Shown here piece by piece: positions 8,310 through 17,320 of a stretch of 64,000 nucleotides of DNA. The position numbers were made by a program, and so were the translations under genes. The notes below the pieces were generated by a model. That model saw only the letters and a list, made by a program, of their open reading frames with translations, was not told the DNA's origin and did not search any database. The stretch's first letter is position 1. Each line of letters begins with the position of its first letter. This DNA is from Bradyrhizobium agreste (lineage in GTDB: Bacteria; Pseudomonadota; Alphaproteobacteria; Rhizobiales; Xanthobacteraceae), in contig NZ_JACCHP010000002.1 in NCBI RefSeq assembly GCF_016031625.1, forward strand, positions 248,001-312,000, in the 5' to 3' direction.

Positions 8310-9599
8310 ATGATCTCGAACTGGCTCGCGGCAACCCTCAATCGCCGCAACATCCATTACGGCTGGGTGATGGTCGGCGTGACCTTCCTTGCCGCGCTGA
8401 TCAGCGCCGGCACGGTCGGCGCGCCCGGCGTGTTCATCGTTCCCCTGCAGAAGGAGTTCGGCTGGAGCACGGCGGAGATCTCCTCCGCGCTGTCGATCCG
8501 CTTCATCCTGTTCGGACTGATGGCGCCGTTCGCGGCCGCCCTGCTCAACCGCTATGGCCTGCGCAACGTCACGCTGGCCGCCCAACTGATCGTGGTCTCA
8601 GCGCTCGTGCTCTCGCTCGGCATGACGGAAGTCTGGCAGCTCATCGCCCTGTGGGGCGTCGTGATCGGGATCGGCACCGGCATGACGGCCTTGGTGCTCG
8701 GCGCGACCATCGCCACGCGCTGGTTCGCGGCAAGGCGCGGCCTCGTCGTCGGCATCATGACCGCGAGCGTTGCAACCGGGCAGCTCGTGTTCCTGCCGCT
8801 GCTGGCGAGCCTCACCGAGCGCTATGGCTGGCGGCTCGCACTCGGCTTCGTCTGCATCATGCTTGCCGTTTCCGCGCTGGCCGTGCTGCTCGCGATGCGC
8901 GATCGCCCCAGCGACGTCGGCCTGCGGCCATTCGGCGATGAGGGCACCGAGCCTTTGCCCGCCCCGCCGGTCAGTCACGGCTCGATCACGGGCGTTGCGC
9001 TCGGCACGCTGCGCGACGCCTCGACATCGACGGCGTTCTGGATTCTGTTTGCGACCTTCTTCGTCTGCGGCGCCTCCACCAACGGCCTCGTGCAGGTGCA
9101 CCTGATCCCGATGTGCCTCGATTTCGGCATACCGCAGGTGCAGGCGGCGAGCCTGCTGGCGGCAATGGGCATCTTCGACTTCTTCGGCACGATCATGTCG
9201 GGCTGGCTGTCGGACCGCTACGACAATCGCTGGCTCCTGTTCTGGTACTACGGTTTGCGCGGGCTCTCGCTGATCTTCCTGCCGTTCAGCGATTTCTCGT
9301 TCTACGGCCTCTCGGCCTTCGCGATGTTCTATGGTCTCGACTGGATCGCGACGGTGCCGCCGACGGTGCGGCTCACCGCGCAAAAGTTCGGCCCCGAGCG
9401 CGCCAATCTGGTGTTCGGCTGGATCTTCGCCGGCCATCAGCTCGGCGCCGGCACGGCCGCGTTCGGCGCCGGGTTCTCGCGCACGGCCTATCAGAGCTAC
9501 CTGCCCGCCTTCTTCATCGCCGGCGCGCTCTGCGTGTTCGCGGCCCTGATCGTGCTGGCGCTGTCGCGGCAGCCGAAACTACAGCCGGCGGCGGCCTAG
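8310..9599 (+). CDS. MFS transporter (OFA/monocarboxylate-like)
   Basis: 429-residue major facilitator with twelve predicted membrane segments in two halves, split by a soluble loop at about 195-225 (RDRPSDVGLRPFGDEGTEP). The N-half loop 2-3 region is NRYGLRNV and the C-half equivalent is GWLSDRYDNRW, the MFS signature. The HYGWVMVGVTFLAALISAG opening suggests an oxalate/formate- or monocarboxylate-type carrier. The substrate cannot be read from sequence. Its stop shares a CTAG with the stop of the convergent porin gene. Confidence 0.88.
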   Translation: MISNWLAATLNRRNIHYGWVMVGVTFLAALISAGTVGAPGVFIVPLQKEFGWSTAEISSALSIRFILFGLMAPFAAALLNRYGLRNVTLAAQLIVVSALVLSLGMTEVWQLIALWGVVIGIGTGMTALVLGATIATRWFAARRGLVVGIMTASVATGQLVFLPLLASLTERYGWRLALGFVCIMLAVSALAVLLAMRDRPSDVGLRPFGDEGTEPLPAPPVSHGSITGVALGTLRDASTSTAFWILFATFFVCGASTNGLVQVHLIPMCLDFGIPQVQAASLLAAMGIFDFFGTIMSGWLSDRYDNRWLLFWYYGLRGLSLIFLPFSDFSFYGLSAFAMFYGLDWIATVPPTVRLTAQKFGPERANLVFGWIFAGHQLGAGTAAFGAGFSRTAYQSYLPAFFIAGALCVFAALIVLALSRQPKLQPAAA

Positions 9600-10996
9600 T
9601 ACCGGATGGTGGTGGTGGCGCCGAACACTGCGGCGTCACCGATCCGCGAAACGCCGGTCGGATCGTTCGGGTTGGGGACGCCGCCGGAGGGGCGGAACAC
9701 GTACTGGAAGTAGGGCGCGATCAGCCAGCCCGGCTTGATGTGCGCCTCGTAGATCATCTCGATCAGCGTCTCGTTGCTGCGCAGCGGCCCCAGCACGCCG
9801 GTATAGACATTCGTGTCGATGTCGAGCTTGCGCGCGGTGTTCGAGATGCGCATGTAGGCCATTGCCACGCCGAAACGGTCGAGCGAACGGCCGGGCGTGA
9901 AGCCGACGAAGCCGATGCCGCCGTCGAGATAGAGGTCGATCAGGTTGCGATCCGGCGGGCTGTAGGCGATGCGGCCGAACGCGGTGACGCCCGGCAGCGA
10001 GGCCGAAGTGCTGTTCTCCTTCACCTCCGGCGGGCGATAGAGCACCTGCTCGATCACCGCGAAGATGCCGTAATTGCCACGAAGCTTTGCCGGAATGCCG
10101 CTGCCTGAGGGATCGGCGATCGACTGGCCTTCCACCGTGAAGCGCTGACTGTCGAACGCGCCATAGTGCTTCCAGGCGCCGGGCGTGACATTGCCCGCGA
10201 GCGGACGTCCCCCCATGTCGATGTCGTAGCTGAAGCGGACCTGCCCGATCACCCAGGGAAGATCGTTGACGCGGAATGCGAGACCGTGATGGTCGCGCAA
10301 CTGTGGATCCTGATCGCCCGGCCCCGAGGGATCGCCGTTGAATACCGCGCCATAGGCGGTGATCTGGTCCGATAGCGCGGCCCTGATGCGAATGCCGGGC
10401 ACCGCGATCGGCGGGGCCGGGCCACCGGCCGGAAGGTTGGAAGCCTTGATCGCGGGCCAGCCGAACGTGCCATTGACGAAGAGGTCATCGGTCTGGCTGT
10501 CGAAGAACTCGACGTCGGCAGCCTGCTGGCCGGCCCTGATGTTCAGCCGGTCATTGAAGAAGCTCTGCTCGAAATAGGCGTTGTAGAGCCGCTGGTCCGG
10601 CAGCGCCTCGATCTCGCTGATGGTGGCGAGGTTATGGATGTAGTTGCGGGAGAGCCCGCGGCCGTAGATCACGAGGGCATTGGCGTAGAAGCGACCGCCG
10701 GTCCAGCCGACCAGCTTGTCGAGATCGGCATCGACCGAGAGGTCGAGGCGGCCGAAATGGATGGCGCCGCGCTTCACGCCGCCGGTCGTGTTGCCGATGT
10801 TGTCGGCGATGAAGGTAGCCCCGAAATTCAGGCCCTTGTTGGTGAGGCCGTCATGCCACTCGTTGAACCATTTTGGCGCCAGCCATGCGGCCGCGCTTTC
10901 GTCCTTGGCGCCGGCGAACGCCTCGGTGCTGGCGGCAGCGCAGGCCAACGCAATTGCGGCGCGTCGCAATGGAAATCGAACAGCAGTTCCGATCAC
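9596..10996 (-). CDS. OprB-family carbohydrate-selective porin
   Basis: 466-residue outer-membrane porin if GTG 10996 is the start. It begins IGTAVRFPLRRAAIALACAAASTEAFA, a signal peptide with an Arg-rich n-region and an AFA cleavage site. The mature part carries OprB features: WLAPKWFNEWHDGLTNKGL, QSFFNDRLNIRAGQ, LRIR-type strands, a late LIEMIYEAHIKPGWLIAPYF segment and a terminal aromatic-ended strand (TTTIRY). A TTG at 11065 would overlap the metal transporter and lacks a signal peptide. It converges on the MFS gene; the cargo (sugar or polyol) is inferred from the family. Confidence 0.87.
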   Translation of the reverse strand: MIGTAVRFPLRRAAIALACAAASTEAFAGAKDESAAAWLAPKWFNEWHDGLTNKGLNFGATFIADNIGNTTGGVKRGAIHFGRLDLSVDADLDKLVGWTGGRFYANALVIYGRGLSRNYIHNLATISEIEALPDQRLYNAYFEQSFFNDRLNIRAGQQAADVEFFDSQTDDLFVNGTFGWPAIKASNLPAGGPAPPIAVPGIRIRAALSDQITAYGAVFNGDPSGPGDQDPQLRDHHGLAFRVNDLPWVIGQVRFSYDIDMGGRPLAGNVTPGAWKHYGAFDSQRFTVEGQSIADPSGSGIPAKLRGNYGIFAVIEQVLYRPPEVKENSTSASLPGVTAFGRIAYSPPDRNLIDLYLDGGIGFVGFTPGRSLDRFGVAMAYMRISNTARKLDIDTNVYTGVLGPLRSNETLIEMIYEAHIKPGWLIAPYFQYVFRPSGGVPNPNDPTGVSRIGDAAVFGATTTIRY

Positions 10997-11018
10997 GGCT
11001 GATACCGGCTGGCCTACG

Positions 11019-12035
11019 CTACTTGAAAATGCCAGTTCGCCGCATGAAAAGATAGGCGGCGCCAACCGACAAGGCCATCAGCACCGCCGCCCAGAGGAAA
11101 CCGGTCTCGACATCGGTGAGCGGCAGGCCCTTGGTGTTCATGCCGAAGATGCCGGTGATCAGCGTCGGCGGCAGCAAGAGCGAGGTCACGATCGAGAGCG
11201 TGTGCAGGTGGCGGTTGCTCTCTTCCTCGTTCTTGAAACGCAGCTCCTCTTCGAGCAGGCGGCTGCGCTCGCGCAGCTCGACGATGTCGTGATCGAGGCC
11301 GTCGAGCCGCTGCGCCAGCTTGCCGGCGTGGATGCGAAGCGCGGGAGACAAATGATCGGTGTTCTTCTGATCGAGGCGATGGAACAGCACGCGCAGGCCG
11401 GTGAGCTGACGATGCAGCCTGACGCAGGTGCGGCGCAGCCGGCCCAGATTGCGGCGCATTTCCGGCCTGGTATCGTCGGCGAGAATTCGCTCCTCGATGC
11501 CGTCGATCTCCTGGCCGAGCCTGTCGGCCATCCTATCGAGCGTGTCCGCGACCTCGTCGACGATCTTCTCCAGGAGATGCGCGACATTATCGACGCGGTA
11601 GCCACCTTCGAGCACGCGGCGCGTCGCCTCCGCCGAGCACAGGGCGTGATGGCGGCCGCTGACCAGGAGATGCTCGGTCATGGCGAAGCGCAGGAACGCG
11701 GTCTCCTCCGACGCGCGGTCGATCTCGCGCACCAGATCGGAGAACACGCCGTAGACGCAGTGATCGATCACGTGGAGCTGCTGGAACGTGTCGTTCGACA
11801 GCAACAGCTCGCGGGCGAGCGGCGGCAGCGTCGATGCCGCGATCCAGGGCCGCACCCGCGCGTCGGTGAGGTTGAAATGCAGCCAGAGCCGGCCGTCATG
11901 GCTGAACTCGATCGGCTGGTCGATCGGCAGCGCCTCGGGGCTGCCGTCGCCGTGCAGGCGGAACGCCCAGACCAGGCCGGGAATGGCGGGCTCGGCCTTC
12001 GTTATCGCGCTGACTAGCTTTGCCGGCTCGGCCAT
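11019..12035 (-). CDS. zntB: CorA/ZntB-type divalent metal transporter
   Basis: 338-residue member of the CorA superfamily. A long cytoplasmic helical domain (LLEKIVDEVADTLDRMADRL...ELRERSRLLEEELRFKNEEE) leads to two C-terminal membrane helices. The pore motif GMN is seen in LITGIFGMNTKGLPLTD, and the protein ends FMRRTGIFK. The N-terminal DARVRPWI and LLLSNDTFQQLHVID segments fit ZntB more than CorA. ATG 12035 is chosen over a TTG at 12047. The porin gene follows 22 bp downstream in the same direction, but a functional link is not obvious. Confidence 0.87.
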   Translation of the reverse strand: MAEPAKLVSAITKAEPAIPGLVWAFRLHGDGSPEALPIDQPIEFSHDGRLWLHFNLTDARVRPWIAASTLPPLARELLLSNDTFQQLHVIDHCVYGVFSDLVREIDRASEETAFLRFAMTEHLLVSGRHHALCSAEATRRVLEGGYRVDNVAHLLEKIVDEVADTLDRMADRLGQEIDGIEERILADDTRPEMRRNLGRLRRTCVRLHRQLTGLRVLFHRLDQKNTDHLSPALRIHAGKLAQRLDGLDHDIVELRERSRLLEEELRFKNEEESNRHLHTLSIVTSLLLPPTLITGIFGMNTKGLPLTDVETGFLWAAVLMALSVGAAYLFMRRTGIFK

Positions 12036-12067
12036 GGCCAACCCCAACCGTCAACAATGCCCCCGTA

Positions 12068-12097
12068 TCCGGAAGTTGGCTGACGGCATCTTCCGGA
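12068..12097. promoter_or_regulatory. Perfect 8-bp inverted repeat upstream of zntB
   Basis: TCCGGAAG (12068-12075) and CTTCCGGA (12090-12097), 14 bp apart, lie 33 bp upstream of the zntB start and downstream of the adc stop. It could be an operator for zntB or a hairpin ending adc transcription. Confidence 0.35.
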
Positions 12098-12145
12098 CCC
12101 ACGCGGGTACTCAATTACGCCAGTGTTACAGTTTGATGATGGAGC

Positions 12146-12925
12146 TTACTCCGCCGCCAGCCGGGTCGCGGCGGCCTCGGCTTCCCTGATGTAGTCATGG
12201 ACGATGCGACCGAACGGCAGCGTCAGGTCGGCGATGTAATGATGCGCGCCGAGGCAGCGCCGGACCGGGAAGTCGGCGACCGGGGCGTTGACATGCGGGA
12301 CCAGATGCAAACGGCCGGGCCCTATCCACGAGCCCTTCGGCACGATGTCGACGAGGTTGATGGCGACGAGCTGGCAGACTTCGAGCCGGCCATCGACGCC
12401 GGGGATCATCTTCAGGTTGACTTGCGTCTTCGACAGCGTGGCGCGGGTGAGATCGCCATTGCCGGCCATGCTCTCGTGCTTGTAGCCCATCGTGCCCATG
12501 GCGACGAGTTGGCCGGCATATTCCAGCGTGCCCGTCAGCGTGTCCTTGACGATCTCGAGTTTTGGATGGGCATACTTTTTCGGAAAGCCCCAGATCTCGC
12601 GGCCGGCGGCGATCGGCGGATCATCGTCCAGATACATCTGCGAGACGAAGTTGACCTCCTCACCGTTGAGGCGCGCCGGGATGACGAGGCCGGATTCGGT
12701 GTAACTGCCGAAGCCGGAGGAGTCCGGCATCTTGATCCATTCGTAATGCACGATCGGCTGGTCGATCGGCTCCAGCGGCTCGGGCAGGCCGGCGCGGATC
12801 AGCTCCGGATCGGTTTCGTAGGTGATGACGAGGAATTCGCGGTTGACGAAGCGATACGGCCCGGCCGGATAGCTCGGCCCGGCGGCGGGCATCGACGGAA
12901 GCCTCAGCACGTCTTCCTTGCGCAT
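12146..12925 (-). CDS. adc: Acetoacetate decarboxylase
   Basis: 259-residue enzyme making acetone and CO2 from acetoacetate. The Schiff-base lysine pair is in EIWGFPKKYAHPKLEI near residue 113, next to the conserved REIWGFP segment. Other conserved parts are VHYEWIKMPDSSGFG and LPFGRIVHDYIREAEAA. The length is normal for the family. It diverges from a patatin-like phospholipase gene; this pairing suggests turnover of ketone bodies or polyhydroxybutyrate, which is inference. Direct repeats GTGTGACG (12938-12945, 12950-12957) lie right upstream. Confidence 0.93.
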   Translation of the reverse strand: MRKEDVLRLPSMPAAGPSYPAGPYRFVNREFLVITYETDPELIRAGLPEPLEPIDQPIVHYEWIKMPDSSGFGSYTESGLVIPARLNGEEVNFVSQMYLDDDPPIAAGREIWGFPKKYAHPKLEIVKDTLTGTLEYAGQLVAMGTMGYKHESMAGNGDLTRATLSKTQVNLKMIPGVDGRLEVCQLVAINLVDIVPKGSWIGPGRLHLVPHVNAPVADFPVRRCLGAHHYIADLTLPFGRIVHDYIREAEAAATRLAAE

Positions 12926-13015
12926 CGGTTGTCTCCTGTGTGACGTTCAGTGTGACGCCCGCCCGGCCGCAACAGGCTTGAACTATATTGCTAGCGATCG
13001 TCATTGACTGCGATG

Positions 13016-13031
13016 TGAAGGATTTCCTTCA
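13016..13031. promoter_or_regulatory. 16-bp palindrome between adc and patatin gene
   Basis: TGAAGGATTTCCTTCA has perfect 7-bp arms around TT and lies almost midway (about 90 bp from each start codon) between the divergent adc and patatin genes. A shared operator is plausible; the regulator is unknown. Confidence 0.4.
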
Positions 13032-13121
13032 GCGGCACGATCTGCGTCCCCGCTGCCGCACCCCGTCATCACACCGTCACCGCCGGGCGTAATCGTCCGG
13101 GCCAAGGTAGGGAGGCAGCCC

Positions 13122-14298
13122 ATGGACGCCCGCACGTCGCAACCGATGCATTCGACACATCAGCGGCCCGCGCGCGGCTGGCGGCCCGAGCGCTGCGACC
13201 GGGTCGCGCTGGTGCTGCAAGGCGGCGGCGCGCTCGGCGCCTACCAGGTCGGCGTCTACCAAGCGCTGCACGAGGCCGGCATCGAGCCCGACTGGGTCTG
13301 CGGCGTCTCGATCGGTGCGATCAACTCCGCCATCATCGCCGGCAACAAGCCGGAGAAGCGGCTGGAGGCGCTGCGCATCTTCTGGGAGCGCATCACCAAC
13401 CGCAAGATCTGGCACTACACACCCGATGGCGACGTCTTTCGTCAGTGGCGCAATCTCACAAGCGCGTGGATGACGTCCGCGCTGGGCCAACCCGGCTTCT
13501 TCACCCCCCACCAGGTCAATCCCTGGTTCAGCCCGGTCGGCGCGCGCACCCGCGACGAGCTACTACGATACGACGCCGCTGCGCGAGAGCCTGATCGAAC
13601 TCGTCGATTTCGATCTGATCAACGACAAGAAGGTCCGCTTCGCGGTCGGCGCCGTCAACGTGCTCTCGGGCAACTTCATCTATTTCGACAATGCCCATGA
13701 CGAGATCGGACCGGAGCACGTCATGGCCTCCGGCGCCCTGCCCCCGGCGCTGCCGATGGTGCGGATCGGCACCGACCATTTCTGGGACGGCGGCATCGTC
13801 TCCAACACGCCGCTCCAGCACCTGCTCGACCAGGAGGATGCGCTCAATTCGCTGGTGTTCCAGGTCGACCTGTTCAGCGCACGCGGCGTGCTGCCGCGCT
13901 CGATCCAGGACGTGATGGCCCGCCACAAGGACATCATGTATTCCTCGCGCACCCGCCACAACACCGACGTCTACCGCCGCACGCACAACCTCAAGGTCCT
14001 GCTGTACAAGGCGCTGGCGAAGCTGCCGGACGAGCAACTTTCCGAGGAGGAGCGCAAGCTGAAAGCGAGCCTACGCAACATGCCGGAGATCGCGATCCTG
14101 CATCTGATCTACCAGCAGAAGGCCTATGAGGGCGACGCCAAGGACCACGAATTCTCGGGCACATCGATGCGCGAGCACTGGACCAGCGGCTACGAGGACA
14201 CCAAGCGGGCTCTGAAGCGCCGCGACTGGATCAAGATGCCGGAGGAAGGCATGGGCCTCGTGGTGCACGACGTGCACCGGGAGACCGAATGGGCGTAA
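13122..14298 (+). pseudogene. Patatin-like phospholipase with DUF3734 tail, single-base frameshift
   Basis: Two overlapping frames together encode a full patatin-type acyl hydrolase of about 390 residues. The first frame has the oxyanion loop QGGGALGAYQVGVYQAL and the Ser nucleophile in GVSIGAINS. The second has the catalytic Asp in DHFWDGGIVSNTP and the DUF3734-type C-terminal helical part. The break is at the CCC run 13549-13551: removing one C restores SPVGARTATSYYDTTPLRES. Either this is a real recent pseudogene or a sequencing error. A good ribosome-binding site (GGGAGG) precedes ATG 13122. Without the shift the first frame stops at 13700. Confidence 0.82.
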
Positions 14299-14489
14299 GG
14301 AGGCCCTCCGGCGGGGTGCTCAAACAAAAAACGCGAAAACAACCCCATGCACAGTAGCCGGGGCGTGACGGATCAATGACTTAGCCTGGTGCGTCCCGAG
14401 CGCCATTTGACACGTCGGGCAATACAGGGCTATTATGCGATTATTCCGAATTGTCGCAGTGGCGCGCGTGGGCGGCCTTTCGCGCACGC
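14299..14489. other. Intergenic stretch without a credible gene
   Basis: The region between the patatin gene and the family C repeat. It includes the segment AAAACAACCCCATGCACAGT near 14336, which resembles another dispersed rhizobial intergenic sequence. A 132-codon minus-strand frame runs across it and into the repeats but shows no protein-like features. Confidence 0.4.
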
Positions 14490-14623
14490 CTCGTCCTTCG
14501 AGACGGCGCTTGCGCGCCTCCTCAAGGAGGAGGCTCGTCAGCGTCAGGGCCCCTTGAAACTGCTGCCGCATAATCCGCCCGCATCCTGAGAGCCCGCCCA
14601 AAGCGGGCGTCTCGAAGGATGGC
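14490..14623. repeat. Dispersed intergenic repeat, family C (copy 1)
   Basis: Begins CTCGTCCTTCGAGACGG and a CGCGCCTCCTCAAGGAGGAGG hairpin; ends with GCCCGCCCAAAGCGGGCGTC and TCTCGAAGGATGG. The outer TCCTTCGAGAC and GTCTCGAAGGA are inverted copies. A related element is at 42934-43033. Confidence 0.75.
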
Positions 14624-14806
14624 CGCAGGGAAAAGCTTTCATCTGCGATAGCCCTGTCCGCCTGAGGGGACCGTGGCGGCGCGGCCGATGGCAGGCCCGC
14701 ATACGGGCCGAGCCACATTCCCGTTAGACTTCACGGCCCAAACATGGACAATGCTCCGACGCACGTCACCGTGCGCAGTGCACACCAAGATGCGCCGAGG
14801 AAACAA

Positions 14807-16282
14807 ATGCCGGCTGCCCTCCCAACGTCCCCGCCCGCAATTCCGACCGCTCCCTTGACCGCCGAGATGCGCCAGGCGTTGCGCGCGATCGTGGGCGAGA
14901 AGGGCTTTATCGAGGACGCGCACGGCAAGCAGCCGTTCGTGACGGATTGGCGCGGGTTGCTGGTCGGCAGCGCCGGGGCGGTCGTTCGCCCTGGCAGCAC
15001 CGAGGAGATCGCGAAAGTGGTCCGGCTCTGTCACGAACATGGCATCGCAATCGTGCCGCAGGGCGGCAACACCGGCCTGATGGGCGGGGCGACGCCCTGG
15101 CCTGCGCACACCGGCATCGTGCTGTCGCTCGGCCGCATGAACCGCGTGCTGGATGTCGATCCCGTCGGCTATTCGATGACGGTGGAGGCCGGATGCGTGT
15201 TGCAGACGCTTCAGGAGACCGCAAGCGAGCACGACCGCTTCCTGCCGCTCAGCCTCGGTGCCCAGGGCTCCTGCATGATCGGCGGCAATCTCTCCACCAA
15301 CGCCGGCGGCGTGCAGGTGCTGCGCTACGGCAACGCCCGCAACCTCGTGCTGGGGCTCGAAGTCGTGCTGCCGAACGGCGAGATCTGGGACGGATTGCGC
15401 GCGCTCAAGAAGGACAACACCGGCTACGACCTCAAGCACCTGTTCATGGGCGCCGAGGGGACGCTCGGCATCATCACCAAGGCCGTGCTCAAGCTGTGGC
15501 CGGCGCCCAAGGACGTCTGCACGGCGTGGCTGGCGGTCCGCGATCCCCGCGCCGCGCTGGAAATCCTGTCCGAGGCGCACGCGGCATCCGAGGATAATGT
15601 CGGCTCCTGCGAGCTGCTGAGCCGGGCGGCCATCGACCTCGCCCTGCGCCACATTCCCGGCACGCAGGATCCGCTGAAGGCGGACACGCCCTGGTACCTG
15701 CTGCTGGAATGGTCGTCCGCGCGCCCGCGCCGGGACGGAACCGAGGGCATGTCCGGCAAGATGGAGCAGTTTCTCGCCGATCAGCTCGAAGCCGGCCGCG
15801 TGCTGGATGCGACGATCGCGCAAACATTCGGTCAATCGCGCAACATGTGGCGCATCCGCGAAGCCATGGCGGAGGCCTCCCGCGCCGAGGGACCGGGCAT
15901 CAGCTTCGACGTGTCGGTAGCGATCTCCAAGATTCCGGAGTTCATCGACAAGGGCCTCAAGGCCGTGCGCGACATTCTCCCGACCATCCGGCCCTATCCG
16001 CTCGGGCACATCGGCGACGGCAATCTGCACTTTTCGTTCATGGGGCCGAAGGGCATGGACCAGCAGACGTTGAACCAATACGCGGCCGCCATCACGCGCG
16101 CCGTGAACGATCTCGTCACCTCCATGGGCGGCTCGATCTCGGCGGAGCACGGCATCGGCATCGACAAGCTCGACGAGCTCAGCCACTACCGATCCAAGAC
16201 CGAGCTCGACATCATGCGCACCATCAAACGCGCGCTCGATCCGCACAACATCATGAATCCCGGCAAGGTGCTCCGGCTGTGA
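14807..16282 (+). CDS. FAD-linked oxidase (D-2-hydroxyglutarate/D-lactate dehydrogenase type)
   Basis: 491-residue flavoprotein that should oxidise a D-2-hydroxyacid. The FAD-binding-4 domain (about 35-215) shows VVRPGSTEEIAKVV, IVPQGGNTGLMGGATP and GSCMIGGNLSTNAGGVQVLR. The C-terminal domain shows PLGHIGDGNLHFSF, GGSISAEHGIGIDKL and HNIMNPGKVLRL, with the metal-binding HxxGDGN and EHGIG motifs intact. ATG 14807 follows GAGGAAA at the right distance; ATG 14744, 21 codons earlier, lacks a site. The exact substrate is open; the D-2-hydroxyglutarate branch fits best. Confidence 0.9.
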   Translation: MPAALPTSPPAIPTAPLTAEMRQALRAIVGEKGFIEDAHGKQPFVTDWRGLLVGSAGAVVRPGSTEEIAKVVRLCHEHGIAIVPQGGNTGLMGGATPWPAHTGIVLSLGRMNRVLDVDPVGYSMTVEAGCVLQTLQETASEHDRFLPLSLGAQGSCMIGGNLSTNAGGVQVLRYGNARNLVLGLEVVLPNGEIWDGLRALKKDNTGYDLKHLFMGAEGTLGIITKAVLKLWPAPKDVCTAWLAVRDPRAALEILSEAHAASEDNVGSCELLSRAAIDLALRHIPGTQDPLKADTPWYLLLEWSSARPRRDGTEGMSGKMEQFLADQLEAGRVLDATIAQTFGQSRNMWRIREAMAEASRAEGPGISFDVSVAISKIPEFIDKGLKAVRDILPTIRPYPLGHIGDGNLHFSFMGPKGMDQQTLNQYAAAITRAVNDLVTSMGGSISAEHGIGIDKLDELSHYRSKTELDIMRTIKRALDPHNIMNPGKVLRL

Positions 16283-16322
16283 TTGGCTGTGGGCCCGGCG
16301 CCAGCAATTTGTTCAGCGTCGG

Positions 16323-16347
16323 CGGGTCGCAAAGATGTTGCGACCCG
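16323..16347. terminator. Bidirectional hairpin between convergent genes
   Basis: CGGGTCGCAA and TTGCGACCCG form a perfect 10-bp stem with an AGATG loop, about 40 bp after the flavoprotein stop and before the stop of the convergent secreted-protein gene. There is no T-run, as is common in GC-rich genomes. Confidence 0.6.
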
Positions 16348-16378
16348 TCCGCGGTGCTTAGAGCGCCATCCGCTGTCC

Positions 16379-16972
16379 TCAAGCCACTGAGCCGCCGCGC
16401 GGGTTGACAATCGTATACCCTCGCAGCGAACGCGCGTGGATTCGCGTCGCGCGCCCGCCCGAGTTGGCGTCATAGGCCATCCAGACGTCGCCTCCGAGGT
16501 GCTGCTCCAGGACGAAAACGTGTCCTCGCCGCGCAGCAACCATTCCCGGTGCGGGTGATGTCCTGGGAAAGCGGAGCCAATTGGACGCAAGATTCAATTC
16601 CGGCACGATACGGCCGAACACGCGCAGAGCCGCGCCGCAGCCGCAGAACGAGGAAGGGCAACCGGCCGGACGGCCACCGACGACGCGAGCGCCCTGAGCA
16701 CCGGGGACGGTCGCCGGCGTGGTCGTGCCCCCAGCATCAGTCACTGTCAGTTGTGTCGAGCGGTACGCTTGCAGTGTGGGCCTGGAAATCGGCGAAGATC
16801 TGGAAATCAGTGAGGACCTGGAAGCCCGCTCGCGTTGCGTCTGCGAATACGAGAAGTCGCAGGGCATGGTGACGTTGCATTCAGGAGCTTGTTGAATGCG
16901 ATAAGGGCGCGCTTCCGAAGCGACAGAACCCAAGGCAACGAAGAGGCACGCAGAAAATACTCGCTTGAACAT
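16379..16972 (-). CDS. Secreted Cys/His protein, papain-like amidase-type core (hypothetical)
   Basis: 197-residue exported protein. MFKRVFSACLFVALGSVASEA is a clear signal peptide, which decides ATG 16972 over an upstream start. A low-complexity Ser/Arg/Ile segment (about 45-62) and a Thr/Pro/Ala linker lead to a conserved C-terminal domain. That domain has CPSSFCGCGAALRVFG, SNWLRFPRTSPAPGMVAARR, GHVFVLEQH and WMAYDANSGG. The order Cys, then His in a GHVxVL strand, then Asp/Asn resembles NlpC/P60- or CHAP-like cysteine amidases. That is inference; no enzymatic activity can be claimed. Confidence 0.7.
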   Translation of the reverse strand: MFKRVFSACLFVALGSVASEARPYRIQQAPECNVTMPCDFSYSQTQRERASRSSLISRSSPISRPTLQAYRSTQLTVTDAGGTTTPATVPGAQGARVVGGRPAGCPSSFCGCGAALRVFGRIVPELNLASNWLRFPRTSPAPGMVAARRGHVFVLEQHLGGDVWMAYDANSGGRATRIHARSLRGYTIVNPRGGSVA

Positions 16973-17170
16973 TGCAGGACTCCAAATGAGAGACCCTGCC
17001 CCGGGCAACGAGAAACCAATAACAGTTTGGCTGAAATGGGCCTAAAGAGCGGCTGAAAATGGCTGCGGTTGCGCGCCACGACTGCAAGGTCTCATATCCT
17101 GCACGTAGCGCCTGAGATGATTAACTCGCAGCGCACGAATACTCGATCAGCGCGTGAAGCCACCTTCTCT

Positions 17171-17297
17171 CGTGTCCCGGACGCGCCGGCGTTGCGGCGC
17201 CGAGCCGGGGCCGAGGAGGCTCCGAGATCGCTGTTGTATGGGCCCCGGCTCTGCAGCGCACCGCTGAAGAAGCGCTGCGCTGCGTCCGGGGCACGAG
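17171..17297. repeat. Dispersed intergenic repeat, family B (copy 2)
   Basis: CGTGTCCCGGACGC...GCCGAGCCGGGGCC, then GGGCCCCGGCTCTGCAG...GCTGCGTCCGGGGCACG. It has the same inward-facing arms as 6692-6833. It occupies most of the 348-bp gap between the secreted-protein gene start and the carboxyltransferase stop; I see no gene there. Confidence 0.75.
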
Positions 17298-17320
17298 CAT
17301 CATGTCCGAGCACGAGGATG

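Noticed and set aside
14320..14718. A 132-codon minus-strand frame between the patatin and flavoprotein genes
   Set aside because: It runs through the family C repeat, has no ribosome-binding site and no protein-like pattern.
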